A program made the position numbers and the translations under genes. DNA of 8,611 bases. It comes from an uncultured Jannaschia sp. (lineage in GTDB: Bacteria > Pseudomonadota > Alphaproteobacteria > Rhodobacterales > Rhodobacteraceae). The stretch covers positions 1 through 8,611 of the forward strand of contig CALFSY010000196.1 of assembly GCA_937916365.1 (NCBI GenBank), in the 5' to 3' direction. The notes under the pieces were generated by a model. It saw only the letters and a program-made list of their open reading frames with translations, had not been told where the DNA came from and did not search any database. Of this stretch, positions 1 through 6,296 are shown one piece after another. Numbering within the stretch: the first letter of the stretch is position 1; every line of letters starts with the position of its first letter.

Positions 1-120
1 ACCCTGGCCCGCATCCCTGCGCCATTGCCAAGACCCACATCGCAAACACCGCGCGCGGCCCCATCCTTACGCATAGATGAAACGGCAACGCTCCCCACTC
101 CACCCCTGCCCCTGCGGTTG
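1..120 (+). other. Proline-rich reading frame probably belonging to the same SPOR gene, out of frame
   Basis: The frame beginning at base 1 is open to a TAG at 181-183 and starts as a protein-like Pro/Ala/Thr linker (TLARIPAPLPRPTSQTPRAAP, followed by SLRIDETATLPTPP), turning unnatural and Arg/Leu-rich after about 110. The SPOR frame takes over a similar Pro/Ala composition from about 81. The simplest reading is one gene whose frame shifts by one base around 80-120, where the sequence is full of C runs. Either a real frameshift or a one-base loss in sequencing or assembly would explain it. The exact junction cannot be fixed from this window. Confidence 0.4.
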
Positions 121-500
121 AGACTGCAGCGGAACGCCCGGCCCCTACATCGCAAATCGAAAATCCGCCCGCATCAGTTGTAGCGGTGGTCGCCGCGCCC
201 GTCCCATCCCCTTCACCGGCGGATCAGGGAGAGATTGTGACATTTTCCTCTTCCTCAGGGGGGCGGATTTATGGCGTGTCTCTTGGCGCGCAATCATCAC
301 ACAGTGCAGCCGAGCGGTTGTTATTACAAACAGCGCTTAGTGATATTGGAACCTTTAATCAGGCTTTACGCCGCATTGTTCGCAATGGCGGCGGGTATGA
401 GGCGCGGTTTCAAGGCATGACCCAAGATCAGGTGCGCCGCGCCTGCGCCCGGTTGGCGGCGCGCAATATGTATTGTCAACCCATGGGGCCCACGGGCTAG
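81..500 (+). CDS. SPOR-domain C-terminus, probably of a D-alanyl-D-alanine carboxypeptidase (partial)
   Basis: This frame is open from just after a TGA at 78-80 to the TAG at 498-500. It encodes a Pro/Ala-rich linker of about 50 residues (81 to about 230) and then a compact domain of about 80 residues, with the pieces GRIYGVSLG, AERLLLQTAL, FNQALRRIVR, GMTQDQVRRAC and ARLAARNMYC. This pattern matches, from memory, the SPOR (peptidoglycan-binding) tail that ends many roseobacter D,D-carboxypeptidases, periplasmic enzymes that trim the terminal D-Ala of peptidoglycan stem peptides. The catalytic domain would lie left of the window, so the enzyme name is an inference from the tail alone. A GTG at 186 could serve as a start, but it has no Shine-Dalgarno sequence and sits inside the linker, so I do not think it is a true start. 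It converges with the minus-strand SdhAF4-like gene, 30 bp away. Confidence 0.65.
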   Translation, partial: NGNAPHSTPAPAVETAAERPAPTSQIENPPASVVAVVAAPVPSPSPADQGEIVTFSSSSGGRIYGVSLGAQSSHSAAERLLLQTALSDIGTFNQALRRIVRNGGGYEARFQGMTQDQVRRACARLAARNMYCQPMGPTG

Positions 501-503
501 CCC
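494..503. repeat. Perfect 10-bp palindrome at the convergent gene end
   Basis: GGGCTAGCCC is a perfect palindrome that includes the TAG stop of the SPOR gene. It lies in a GC-rich patch just before the 30-bp gap separating the two convergent genes. The position would suit a terminator, but there is no T run on either side and almost no loop, so I annotate it only as a dyad. Confidence 0.4.
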
Positions 504-530
504 CAAACCACGCATAAGTTTTAGAATAAC

Positions 531-710
531 CTAGAAATCTATGGCCAAACCCTTTTTTTCCCAATCGCCGTAACGCACAGGGTCGGGGCCATCACGCCCG
601 CCAAGTTCTTTGGGAAATGCCACAGAATGGGCTTTTTTATATCGTTCTTCCGCTTCGGCCAAGGCACGTTGCGCGGCGGGGGGGAGATCGGTTTGCGCAT
701 CTTGGGGCAT
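531..710 (-). CDS. DUF1674 / SdhAF4-like succinate dehydrogenase assembly factor
   Basis: A 59-residue protein whose C-terminal half carries the family signature: KELGGRDGPDP at residues 34-44, then VRYGDWEKKG and the terminal IDF. Known relatives (mitochondrial SDHAF4/Sdh8 and bacterial DUF1674 proteins) bind the flavinylated SdhA subunit and help assemble succinate dehydrogenase (complex II) in the cytoplasm or matrix. The N-terminal half is charged and Ala-rich, probably helical or disordered. I chose the ATG at 710 because AAGGA lies 8 bases upstream. An ATG at 734 would add MFNIRNGA, but it lacks a Shine-Dalgarno sequence and lies at the predicted transcription start. The length is normal for the family. 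It is divergent from rsmB and convergent with the SPOR gene, so it is probably transcribed alone. Confidence 0.85.
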   Translation of the reverse strand: MPQDAQTDLPPAAQRALAEAEERYKKAHSVAFPKELGGRDGPDPVRYGDWEKKGLAIDF

Positions 711-718
711 TGCGCCAT

Positions 719-723
719 TCCTT
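719..723 (-). promoter_or_regulatory. Ribosome binding site that sets the SdhAF4-like start
   Basis: On the minus strand AAGGA precedes the ATG at 710 with 8 bases between them. The alternative upstream ATG at 734 has no comparable purine-rich site, so this decides the shorter 59-residue start. Confidence 0.55.
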
Positions 724-740
724 ATATTGAACACATCATT

Positions 741-768
741 GATATACGCTTTGGCCGCTTGGCCTCAA
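741..768 (-). promoter_or_regulatory. Candidate sigma70-type promoter for the SdhAF4-like gene
   Basis: On the minus strand TTGAGG (763-768) and TATATC (741-746) are separated by 16 bases. Each matches the consensus at four of six positions. The start of transcription would fall near 734, about 25 bases before the ATG at 710, which agrees with the chosen start. The same 87-bp gap must also hold any promoter for rsmB. On the plus strand I see only a direct repeat of TTGGCC (751-756 and 759-764), with no convincing -10 box. Confidence 0.3.
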
Positions 769-797
769 GACCAATACATGTGCAATGGCGGTGGTGG

Positions 798-2045
798 ATG
801 GATGGTATCATAGTTCGGCAAGGGGCATTAAAGGCGCTTGATTGGGTGCTAAAAGAAAAACGCCTATTGGCCCATTTGCCCGAGGATGTAACCCTTGCGC
901 CGCCGGATCGCGCCCGAGTGGCACGGTTGACGCGGCTGGTTCTGCGCCATCTGGGGCCGGCGGATATGGTGCTGCGTGCCCACCTAAACCGCCCCCCGCC
1001 CTGGCCTGTGCAAATGGTGCTGCGCCTGGCTACTGTTGAAATTCTCGTCACGGGGGCGGCGTCACACGGGGTTGTCAATAGCGCGGTGCATATCGTGAAA
1101 ACAAACCGCAAAATGTCGCGGCACAGTGGGCTGGTCAATGCCGTGTTGCGGCGCGTTGTGACCGAAGGGCCCACGCACTGGCAATCCCTGCCCCCGCAAC
1201 GTTTACCGGCCTGGATCGGGAGAGAGGTTAAAAAACATTTTGGGCCCCAGGCCTTGCGCGCGATTGAGCGCGCCCATGCTCAGGGTGCGCCGCTTGATAT
1301 AACGCCCAAATACCCTAACAACACCCTACCTGAGGCACAGATTTTGCCCACCGGCGGCCTACGTCTGCCAGGCGGGCGGCAGGTTTCGGCCCTACCAGGA
1401 TATGCCGACGGCACATGGTGGGTGCAGGATGCCGCCGCCGCGTTGCCGGTGCGTTTGTTGGGCGACGTGGCCGGACAACAGGTGCTAGATCTGTGTGCTG
1501 CCCCGGGCGGTAAAACGATGCAACTGGCCGCCGCCGGTGCGGATGTCACTGCGGTTGATATATCGCCGTCACGTATGGATCGGTTGCGCACGAACCTAAG
1601 GCGTACGGGGTTGAATGCCACCCTGTTGACCGAAGACGCGCTGTCCCATCGCGGCACATATAACGCCGTTGTGTTAGATGCGCCCTGTTCGGCCACAGGC
1701 ACGATCCGCCGTCATCCAGACCTACCATTTGTAAAATCCGCACGGGATGTGGAGCCCTTAACACGGTTGCAAATGCACTTGATCGACCACGCAATTACAT
1801 TGGTGCGCCCAGGGGGACGGTTCGTTTATTGCACCTGTTCCCTATTGCCCGTGGAAGGCGAATTTCAAATCAAAGCGGCGCTTGCGCGGCATGGTACTTT
1901 ACGCCTTATGCCGCTTGATCCCACGTGCCACGGTGGGGAACCCGAATGGCGTAGCCCCCATGGTGGCCTGCGCCTACGCCCCGATTTCTGGGCGGAATGG
2001 GGGGGAATGGATGGGTTTTACATAGCTATCTTAGAGGTCGGGTGA
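798..2045 (+). CDS. rsmB: 16S rRNA (cytosine-967-C5)-methyltransferase RsmB
   Basis: A protein of 415 residues that uses S-adenosylmethionine to methylate C967 (E. coli numbering) of 16S rRNA. Residues about 5-130 form the NusB-like RNA-binding domain, including SHGVVNSAVHIVK and GLVNAVLRR. The C-terminal RsmB/NOP methyltransferase domain has motif I LDLCAAPGGKT (around Asp231), motif IV LDAPCSATGTIRRHPD (Asp294, Cys297) and motif VI CTCSLLPVEGE (Cys347). By homology with E. coli RsmB, Cys347 is the nucleophile and Cys297 assists product release. ATGTIRRHPD favours RsmB over other m5C enzymes such as RsmF. The open frame extends upstream to 627, but that part overlaps the SdhAF4-like gene antisense and reads unlike protein. 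ATG 798 gives the expected beginning of the NusB-like domain. GTG 780 is the alternative. No strong Shine-Dalgarno sequence is visible. It probably leads a run of genes with purH. Confidence 0.93.
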   Translation: MDGIIVRQGALKALDWVLKEKRLLAHLPEDVTLAPPDRARVARLTRLVLRHLGPADMVLRAHLNRPPPWPVQMVLRLATVEILVTGAASHGVVNSAVHIVKTNRKMSRHSGLVNAVLRRVVTEGPTHWQSLPPQRLPAWIGREVKKHFGPQALRAIERAHAQGAPLDITPKYPNNTLPEAQILPTGGLRLPGGRQVSALPGYADGTWWVQDAAAALPVRLLGDVAGQQVLDLCAAPGGKTMQLAAAGADVTAVDISPSRMDRLRTNLRRTGLNATLLTEDALSHRGTYNAVVLDAPCSATGTIRRHPDLPFVKSARDVEPLTRLQMHLIDHAITLVRPGGRFVYCTCSLLPVEGEFQIKAALARHGTLRLMPLDPTCHGGEPEWRSPHGGLRLRPDFWAEWGGMDGFYIAILEVG

Positions 2046-2115
2046 TGTGTTTTCTTTTCTAATCACACCCGATAAGGCAGGACATGCTGCAAAACCCCAT
2101 TACGAAAGCCCTCGC
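2046..2115 (+). promoter_or_regulatory. purH leader with two tiny overlapping ORFs and competing start signals
   Basis: This 70-bp stretch between rsmB and purH contains AGAGG (2033-2037) ahead of an overlapping TGATG, which starts a five-codon ORF (2045-2062, MCFLF) and, one step later, an in-frame GTG for purH at 2047. A second small ORF of 21 codons (2084-2149, beginning MLQNPITKALAW) has AAGG six bases before its ATG and runs across the purH start in another frame. Whether any of these is translated is not known. I see no riboswitch-like fold or clear terminator here. Confidence 0.25.
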
Positions 2116-3705
2116 ATGGATGATCTTATCCCAATTCGCCGCGCGCTGATTTCTGTGTCCGATAAAACCGGATTGGTGGATTTGGGCCGTGCTTTGGTCG
2201 ATTACGGGGTCGAAATAATTTCAACCGGCGGCACAGCGCAGGTATTGCGCGAACATGGTCTTAACATCACCGATGTCACTACCATAACAGGGTTTCCCGA
2301 AATTATGGATGGGCGTGTCAAAACGTTGCACCCGCACATTCACGGGGGAATTTTGGCGCAACGGGATAACACCACGCATCAAGGTGCGCTTGACACCCAC
2401 GGAATCGCCCCCATCGACCTTGTGGTGGTGGACCTTTATCCATTTGAAGCCGCACTGACCGCCCATGCCGATCCCACCACCCTAATTGAAAACATCGACA
2501 TCGGCGGGCCTGCCATGATCCGTGCAGCGGCCAAAAATCATACGTTCGTAACAATAATGGTGCAGCGCGATCAATATCCCGCGTTGTTAACCGAATTGGC
2601 CAAGAATAATGGGCAAACCCGTTTGGAATTTCGCCAAAAAATGGCGTTGGCGGCGTTTGGCCGCACCGCGACGTATGACGCGGCAATATCAAATTGGATG
2701 GCACAGGCACACGATGATCCAACCCCACCCTACCGCGCCTTTGGTGGCATGTGTTGGCAGGCCCTGCGCTATGGTGAAAATCCGCATCAAACCGCCGCAC
2801 TATATGCCGATGGTTCGCGCGAGGCGACCATAACGCACGCCCATCAGATTCAGGGTAAATCGCTAAGCTATAATAACATTGCCGATGCCGATGCCGCGCT
2901 GCGGCTGGTGGCAGAATTTCCTGCCGATGACGGCCCTGCGTGTGCGATTATCAAACATGCCAATCCATGCGGCGTGGCGCAGGGGCAAACCTTAGCAGCA
3001 ACTTACAAGGCCGCGTTTGATTGTGATCGTAACAGTGCCTTTGGCGGTATCATTGCCGTAAACCATACCTTAGACCCGACAACCGCAAAGGCCATCATTG
3101 AAACATTTGTTGAGGTTGTCGTTGCCCCCAGCGTGGATATGGCGGCGCAGTCAATCTTGGCCACGCGTCCGGGATTGCGTGTGTTGACCACGGGCGCATT
3201 GCCCGATCCAAAACACGCGCCCCTAACTATAAAGCAGGTTACAGGTGGATTTTTAGTGCAGAGCCGCGATACAGCGGTGTTAACTGAACAAAATTTACGT
3301 GTGGTGACCGCACGCGCGCCCACGGCGGCGGAAATCAAAGACATGGTGTTTGCATGGCGCGTGGCAAAACACGTGACCTCAAACGCCATTGTATATGCCA
3401 AACAAGGGCAAACCATCGGCATAGGTGCCGGTCAAATGAGCCGCATTGACAGTGTTCGGATCGCAACCCAAAAAGCCCAAGATATGGCAGAAACGCTTCA
3501 CCTAACCACACAACCTACGATGGGCGCGGTGATCGCCTCAGACGCATTTTTTCCATTTGCCGACGGCGTCTTAGCAGCGGCCGATGCCGGGATAACGGCG
3601 GTTATTCAACCCGGCGGATCGCGCCGCGATGATGAAATTATTGCCACTGCCGATGCCGCAGGGATTGCAATGGTTTTTACAGGCCTACGCCATTTTCGAC
3701 ATTAG
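2116..3705 (+). CDS. purH: Bifunctional AICAR transformylase / IMP cyclohydrolase PurH
   Basis: A cytoplasmic enzyme of 529 residues catalysing the last two steps of de novo purine synthesis: formylation of AICAR by 10-formyl-tetrahydrofolate, then ring closure to IMP. The N-terminal MGS-like cyclohydrolase domain shows SVSDKTG, STGGTAQVLREHG, GRVKTLHPHIHGG and NIDIGGPAMIRAAAKNH. The transformylase domain has LRYGENPHQ, SLSYNNIADADAA, the catalytic KHANPCG (Lys280, His281) and the closing region SDAFFPFADG, IQPGGSRRDDEI and VFTGLRHFRH. ATG 2116 gives the start expected for alphaproteobacterial PurH (DLIPIRRALISVSDKTG) and the usual family length, but only a weak GAAAG precedes it. GTG 2047, with AGAGG nine bases upstream, would add 23 residues that do not look conserved. 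lspA follows after 13 bp, so the two are probably cotranscribed. Confidence 0.95.
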   Translation: MDDLIPIRRALISVSDKTGLVDLGRALVDYGVEIISTGGTAQVLREHGLNITDVTTITGFPEIMDGRVKTLHPHIHGGILAQRDNTTHQGALDTHGIAPIDLVVVDLYPFEAALTAHADPTTLIENIDIGGPAMIRAAAKNHTFVTIMVQRDQYPALLTELAKNNGQTRLEFRQKMALAAFGRTATYDAAISNWMAQAHDDPTPPYRAFGGMCWQALRYGENPHQTAALYADGSREATITHAHQIQGKSLSYNNIADADAALRLVAEFPADDGPACAIIKHANPCGVAQGQTLAATYKAAFDCDRNSAFGGIIAVNHTLDPTTAKAIIETFVEVVVAPSVDMAAQSILATRPGLRVLTTGALPDPKHAPLTIKQVTGGFLVQSRDTAVLTEQNLRVVTARAPTAAEIKDMVFAWRVAKHVTSNAIVYAKQGQTIGIGAGQMSRIDSVRIATQKAQDMAETLHLTTQPTMGAVIASDAFFPFADGVLAAADAGITAVIQPGGSRRDDEIIATADAAGIAMVFTGLRHFRH

Positions 3706-3718
3706 TTGGGGGTAGACG

Positions 3719-4204
3719 ATGCGGGTTTTAAGTTTATCGGCGATTGTTTGCTTTGTGATTGATCAGGCTACAAAATGGGCGGTTTTGTATTGGGCCGGAT
3801 TGGCCCAACGTGGGGTGATGGATATATTTCCCCCCTTTTTGGTGTTTCGCTTAGGCTGGAACGAAGGCATTAATTTCGGCCTCTTCGCCTCTGGTTCCCA
3901 AATCGCACGATGGCTTTTGGTGATGTTGGCGCTTGTGATCTGTGGCTGGATCATTTGGTGGGCTAAAACGGGGCTCGCCCACCCCATGGCACGTATCGCA
4001 GCCGGGGCCGTTGTGGGCGGGACGTTGGGCAATGTGTTAGATCGTATCATTTATGGTGCCGTGGTCGACTTTTTGAATGTGTCGTGTTGTGGCATTCAAA
4101 ATCCATTTGTTTTTAATATGGCCGATGTCATGATTTTTATCGGCGCTGTGGGCTTGCTCATCCTGGCCGATCGGCCCAAAATACCCCACCAAGATGCCGC
4201 GTGA
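3719..4204 (+). CDS. lspA: Lipoprotein signal peptidase (signal peptidase II)
   Basis: A 161-residue inner-membrane aspartyl protease that cuts the signal peptide from prolipoproteins after lipid attachment. Four hydrophobic segments are visible at about residues 3-24, 64-82, 91-111 and 133-150. Family motifs are present: the first-helix Asp in IDQATKW (Asp15), NEGINFG (48-54), GGTLGNVLDRIIYGAVVDF with catalytic Asp117, and FNMADVMI with catalytic Asp136. Length is normal. GGGGG (3708-3712) stands six bases before the ATG. The gene is 13 bp after purH, and the next gene encodes a lipoprotein that should be among its substrates. No inactivating change is seen. Confidence 0.95.
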   Translation: MRVLSLSAIVCFVIDQATKWAVLYWAGLAQRGVMDIFPPFLVFRLGWNEGINFGLFASGSQIARWLLVMLALVICGWIIWWAKTGLAHPMARIAAGAVVGGTLGNVLDRIIYGAVVDFLNVSCCGIQNPFVFNMADVMIFIGAVGLLILADRPKIPHQDAA

Positions 4205-4229
4205 CGGGCACGTGAATTTAGGGTAAGAT
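4201..4229 (+). promoter_or_regulatory. Candidate promoter for the DUF3035 lipoprotein gene
   Basis: GTGACG (4201-4206) and TAAGAT (4224-4229) are 17 bases apart, each matching the sigma70 consensus at four positions. It begins at the very end of lspA, and transcription would start about 15-20 bases before the lipoprotein ATG, just ahead of its GAGGG site (4241-4245). It may only supplement readthrough from lspA. Confidence 0.27.
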
Positions 4230-4252
4230 CGTTTCAAACAGAGGGCTATACC

Positions 4253-4765
4253 ATGCAACATTTTGCAAAAATGGCGATCATTGGCGGCTTGGTGGTGACT
4301 TTGGCGGCCTGCGGGGGTTCGCAACAACCCACCATAATGAACATCCGAAATACCGAAGAAGGCCCGGACGAATTTTCGATCGTGCCGACACGACCTTTGG
4401 AAATACCTGCCAATCTGGGCAATTTACCCCCCCCCACACGCGGCGGAACCAATAGAACCGACCCAACCCCACAGGCCGACGCGATCGCAGCACTTGGCGG
4501 TAATGTGGCACGCGCGCAAGGCGGTGGCGGTGATGTGGTCACCTATGCCAGCCGTTTTGGCGTGGGTGATAACATACGCGAGGTTTTAGCCAGCGAAGAT
4601 TTACGCATTCGTAGCCGCAATCGCGGGTTATTGTTGGAACGCGCGGTTGGCACCAATACGTATTATCGCGCCTATCGTAATATGTCGCTTGATCAACAGC
4701 GCGAATTGGAACGCTTGCGCGCCGCCGGGGTGCGCACACCGGAAATACAGCCGCGTCAAGAGTGA
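4253..4765 (+). CDS. DUF3035 lipoprotein (sometimes labelled BamF)
   Basis: A 170-residue lipoprotein. A short signal sequence ends in the lipobox LAAC with the lipidated cysteine at position 20. The next mature residue is Gly, not Asp, which by the E. coli rule fits sorting to the outer membrane. Residues about 38-83 hold the best conserved part of the DUF3035 family, with PDEFSIVPTRPLEIP, LPPPTRGG, NRTDP and ADAIAALGG. A Gly-rich linker (89-93) and a charged C-terminal half rich in Arg and Glu follow. Family members in alphaproteobacteria sometimes carry the name BamF, a proposed accessory of the beta-barrel assembly machinery, but I know of no firm basis for applying it here. GAGGG (4241-4245) lies seven bases before the ATG. 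It follows lspA by 48 bp, and a longer gap separates it from the M16 genes. Confidence 0.85.
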   Translation: MQHFAKMAIIGGLVVTLAACGGSQQPTIMNIRNTEEGPDEFSIVPTRPLEIPANLGNLPPPTRGGTNRTDPTPQADAIAALGGNVARAQGGGGDVVTYASRFGVGDNIREVLASEDLRIRSRNRGLLLERAVGTNTYYRAYRNMSLDQQRELERLRAAGVRTPEIQPRQE

Positions 4766-4919
4766 TCCATATCCTGATGTTACGTAACTGCATTAAATGC
4801 CCGTGCAATCACACCAAAAACATTTGGTCACATCTGTGTTAGGGTCCTATTTCGCGCGTTGATGCCTATACATGTGGGCATACATAACACTATAACTTAA
4901 TCGTTTTGGGGGATCGTTT
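4766..4919. promoter_or_regulatory. Intergenic region with four short dyads and a possible -10 box
   Basis: The 154-bp gap before the M16 operon has no gene. It contains GTTACGTAAC (4779-4788), GCATT-A-AATGC (4790-4800), ACCAAA-aaca-TTTGGT (4813-4828) and ATGCC (4862-4866) paired with GGCAT (4877-4881) across a 10-base loop. None is followed by a T run, so a rho-independent terminator is unlikely. TATAAC (4891-4896) matches a -10 box at five of six positions, but no good -35 stands 16-18 bases upstream. A promoter for the M16 pair is expected here. The dyads could be operator sites, but that is inference. Confidence 0.35.
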
Positions 4920-6296
4920 ATGCCACGTCGCCTGGCGCTTGCCTGTTGGTTGATTTGCTTATGTATCGCGTCGCCCTTTGCCGCACTTGCGGACGATAAC
5001 GTGACCGAATTTTTCCTTGATAATGGATTGCACGTTGTTGTGATCGAAGACCACCGCGCACCCGCCGTGGTGCATATGATGTGGTATCGTATCGGTGCGG
5101 CCGATGAACCCACGGGTCAATCCGGTATTGCACATTTTGTCGAACACCTAATGTTTAAGGCCACCGAAACCCTTGCCACCGGGGAATTCAGCGAAATTGT
5201 CGAGGCGAATGGCGGCACAGATAACGCCTTTACCTCTTGGGACTATACGGGATATTTCCAACGTGTTGCGGCTGATCGGCTGGATCTGATGATGCAAATG
5301 GAGGCCGATCGTATGACCGGCCTGGTTTTTGACGCCGATGAAGTGCGCACCGAACGCGCCGTTATTTTAGAAGAACGCGCCCAACGCACCGATTCTAGCC
5401 CCGGGGCGTTGTTTAACGAACAAATGCGCGCGGCAATGTTTCTAAACCATCCCTATGGCCGCCCCATTATCGGGTGGCGGCATGAAATGCAAAATCTATC
5501 GTTGGATGATGCGCAGGCATTTTACGAAACCCACTATGCCCCCAACAACGCAATCTTGATTGTTGCAGGTGACATAACCCCGGATGATGTGCAACGCATG
5601 GCCCAAAACCATTATGGCCCCATTGCACCCAGCGCCGTATCGCACAACCGCACGCGCCCACAGGAACCGCCGCACAACGCATTTCGCCGCGTTACGTATG
5701 AAGATGCCCAAGTCGCGCGCCCTTATGTAGCGGTGAGCTATCTTGCCCCCAGCCGCGAAACGGGCGCCCAGGACGAGGCCGCAGCGCTGCGGTTGTTGGC
5801 CGAATTATTGGGCGGGAGCGGGCAAACATCGCTATTGGCCACAACATTGCAGATTTCACAGGAACGTTCGCTGTTCACTGCGGCGTATTATGATGCAACT
5901 AACCTAGATTCTTCGACCTTTACGTTGATTAACATGCCCGTGCCAGGGCAATCGCTGCCACAGGCCGAGGCGGATTTACATCGCGTCATTGCAGAGTTTT
6001 TGGAAAACGGCGTGGACCAAGCGCAATTTGACCGCGTGCAATTCCAGGTGCACGCTGCCCAAATTTATGCCCGCGACAGTGCGCGCGGCCTAGCGCAAGA
6101 ATACGGCGCAGCCTTAACAACCGGCCTAACAGTGCAAGATGTGCAAACCTGGCCGGATATTATTGCTGCCACCACACCCGATGATGTGATGGCCGCTGCC
6201 CGGCGTTTATTCGACGGCACACACACCGTCACAGGGTATTTAACGCGCCCTGACGCCCCACCTACGGTTATTCAAACCACGGGGGGCACCCAATGA
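4920..6296 (+). CDS. M16 (pitrilysin-family) zinc peptidase, catalytic partner
   Basis: A 458-residue secreted peptidase. A signal peptide with a hydrophobic core (about residues 5-21) probably ends after ALA at position 24. The M16 inverted zinc motif HFVEH lies at residues 72-76 within GIAHFVEHLMF, followed by GGTDNAFTSWDYT (98-110), which binds substrate in the family, and ERAVILEER, where Glu152 is the probable third zinc ligand 76 residues beyond His76. A second M16 domain fills about residues 235-440. It lacks the RGLxY motif and has QERSLFTAAYY at the equivalent place. GGGGGA (4908-4913) lies six bases before the ATG. The stop overlaps the start of the next gene by ATGA, so translation is probably coupled. 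Likely role: periplasmic degradation of unfolded proteins or peptides. The substrate is unknown. Confidence 0.9.
   Translation: MPRRLALACWLICLCIASPFAALADDNVTEFFLDNGLHVVVIEDHRAPAVVHMMWYRIGAADEPTGQSGIAHFVEHLMFKATETLATGEFSEIVEANGGTDNAFTSWDYTGYFQRVAADRLDLMMQMEADRMTGLVFDADEVRTERAVILEERAQRTDSSPGALFNEQMRAAMFLNHPYGRPIIGWRHEMQNLSLDDAQAFYETHYAPNNAILIVAGDITPDDVQRMAQNHYGPIAPSAVSHNRTRPQEPPHNAFRRVTYEDAQVARPYVAVSYLAPSRETGAQDEAAALRLLAELLGGSGQTSLLATTLQISQERSLFTAAYYDATNLDSSTFTLINMPVPGQSLPQAEADLHRVIAEFLENGVDQAQFDRVQFQVHAAQIYARDSARGLAQEYGAALTTGLTVQDVQTWPDIIAATTPDDVMAAARRLFDGTHTVTGYLTRPDAPPTVIQTTGGTQ

Noticed and set aside
80..120. Programmed -1 frameshifting in the SPOR gene
   Set aside because: No clear heptamer slippery site with a downstream fold could be placed. 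A sequencing error or simple mutation is a simpler explanation.
627..797. Upstream extension of the rsmB frame by 57 codons
   Set aside because: It lies antisense to the SdhAF4-like gene, reads as unlikely protein, and the NusB-like domain begins naturally after ATG 798.
722..1174. Minus-strand open frame of 150 codons inside rsmB
   Set aside because: It lies antisense to the strongly conserved NusB-like part of RsmB and has an Arg/Thr/Ser-rich composition without domains, as expected of a shadow frame.
2318..2800. Minus-strand open frame of 160 codons inside purH
   Set aside because: The plus strand here encodes invariant PurH motifs. The antisense product has no recognisable motif.
4813..4828. 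ACCAAA-aaca-TTTGGT hairpin as a terminator for the lipoprotein gene
   Set aside because: The stem is AT-rich, only six pairs long, and no T run follows.
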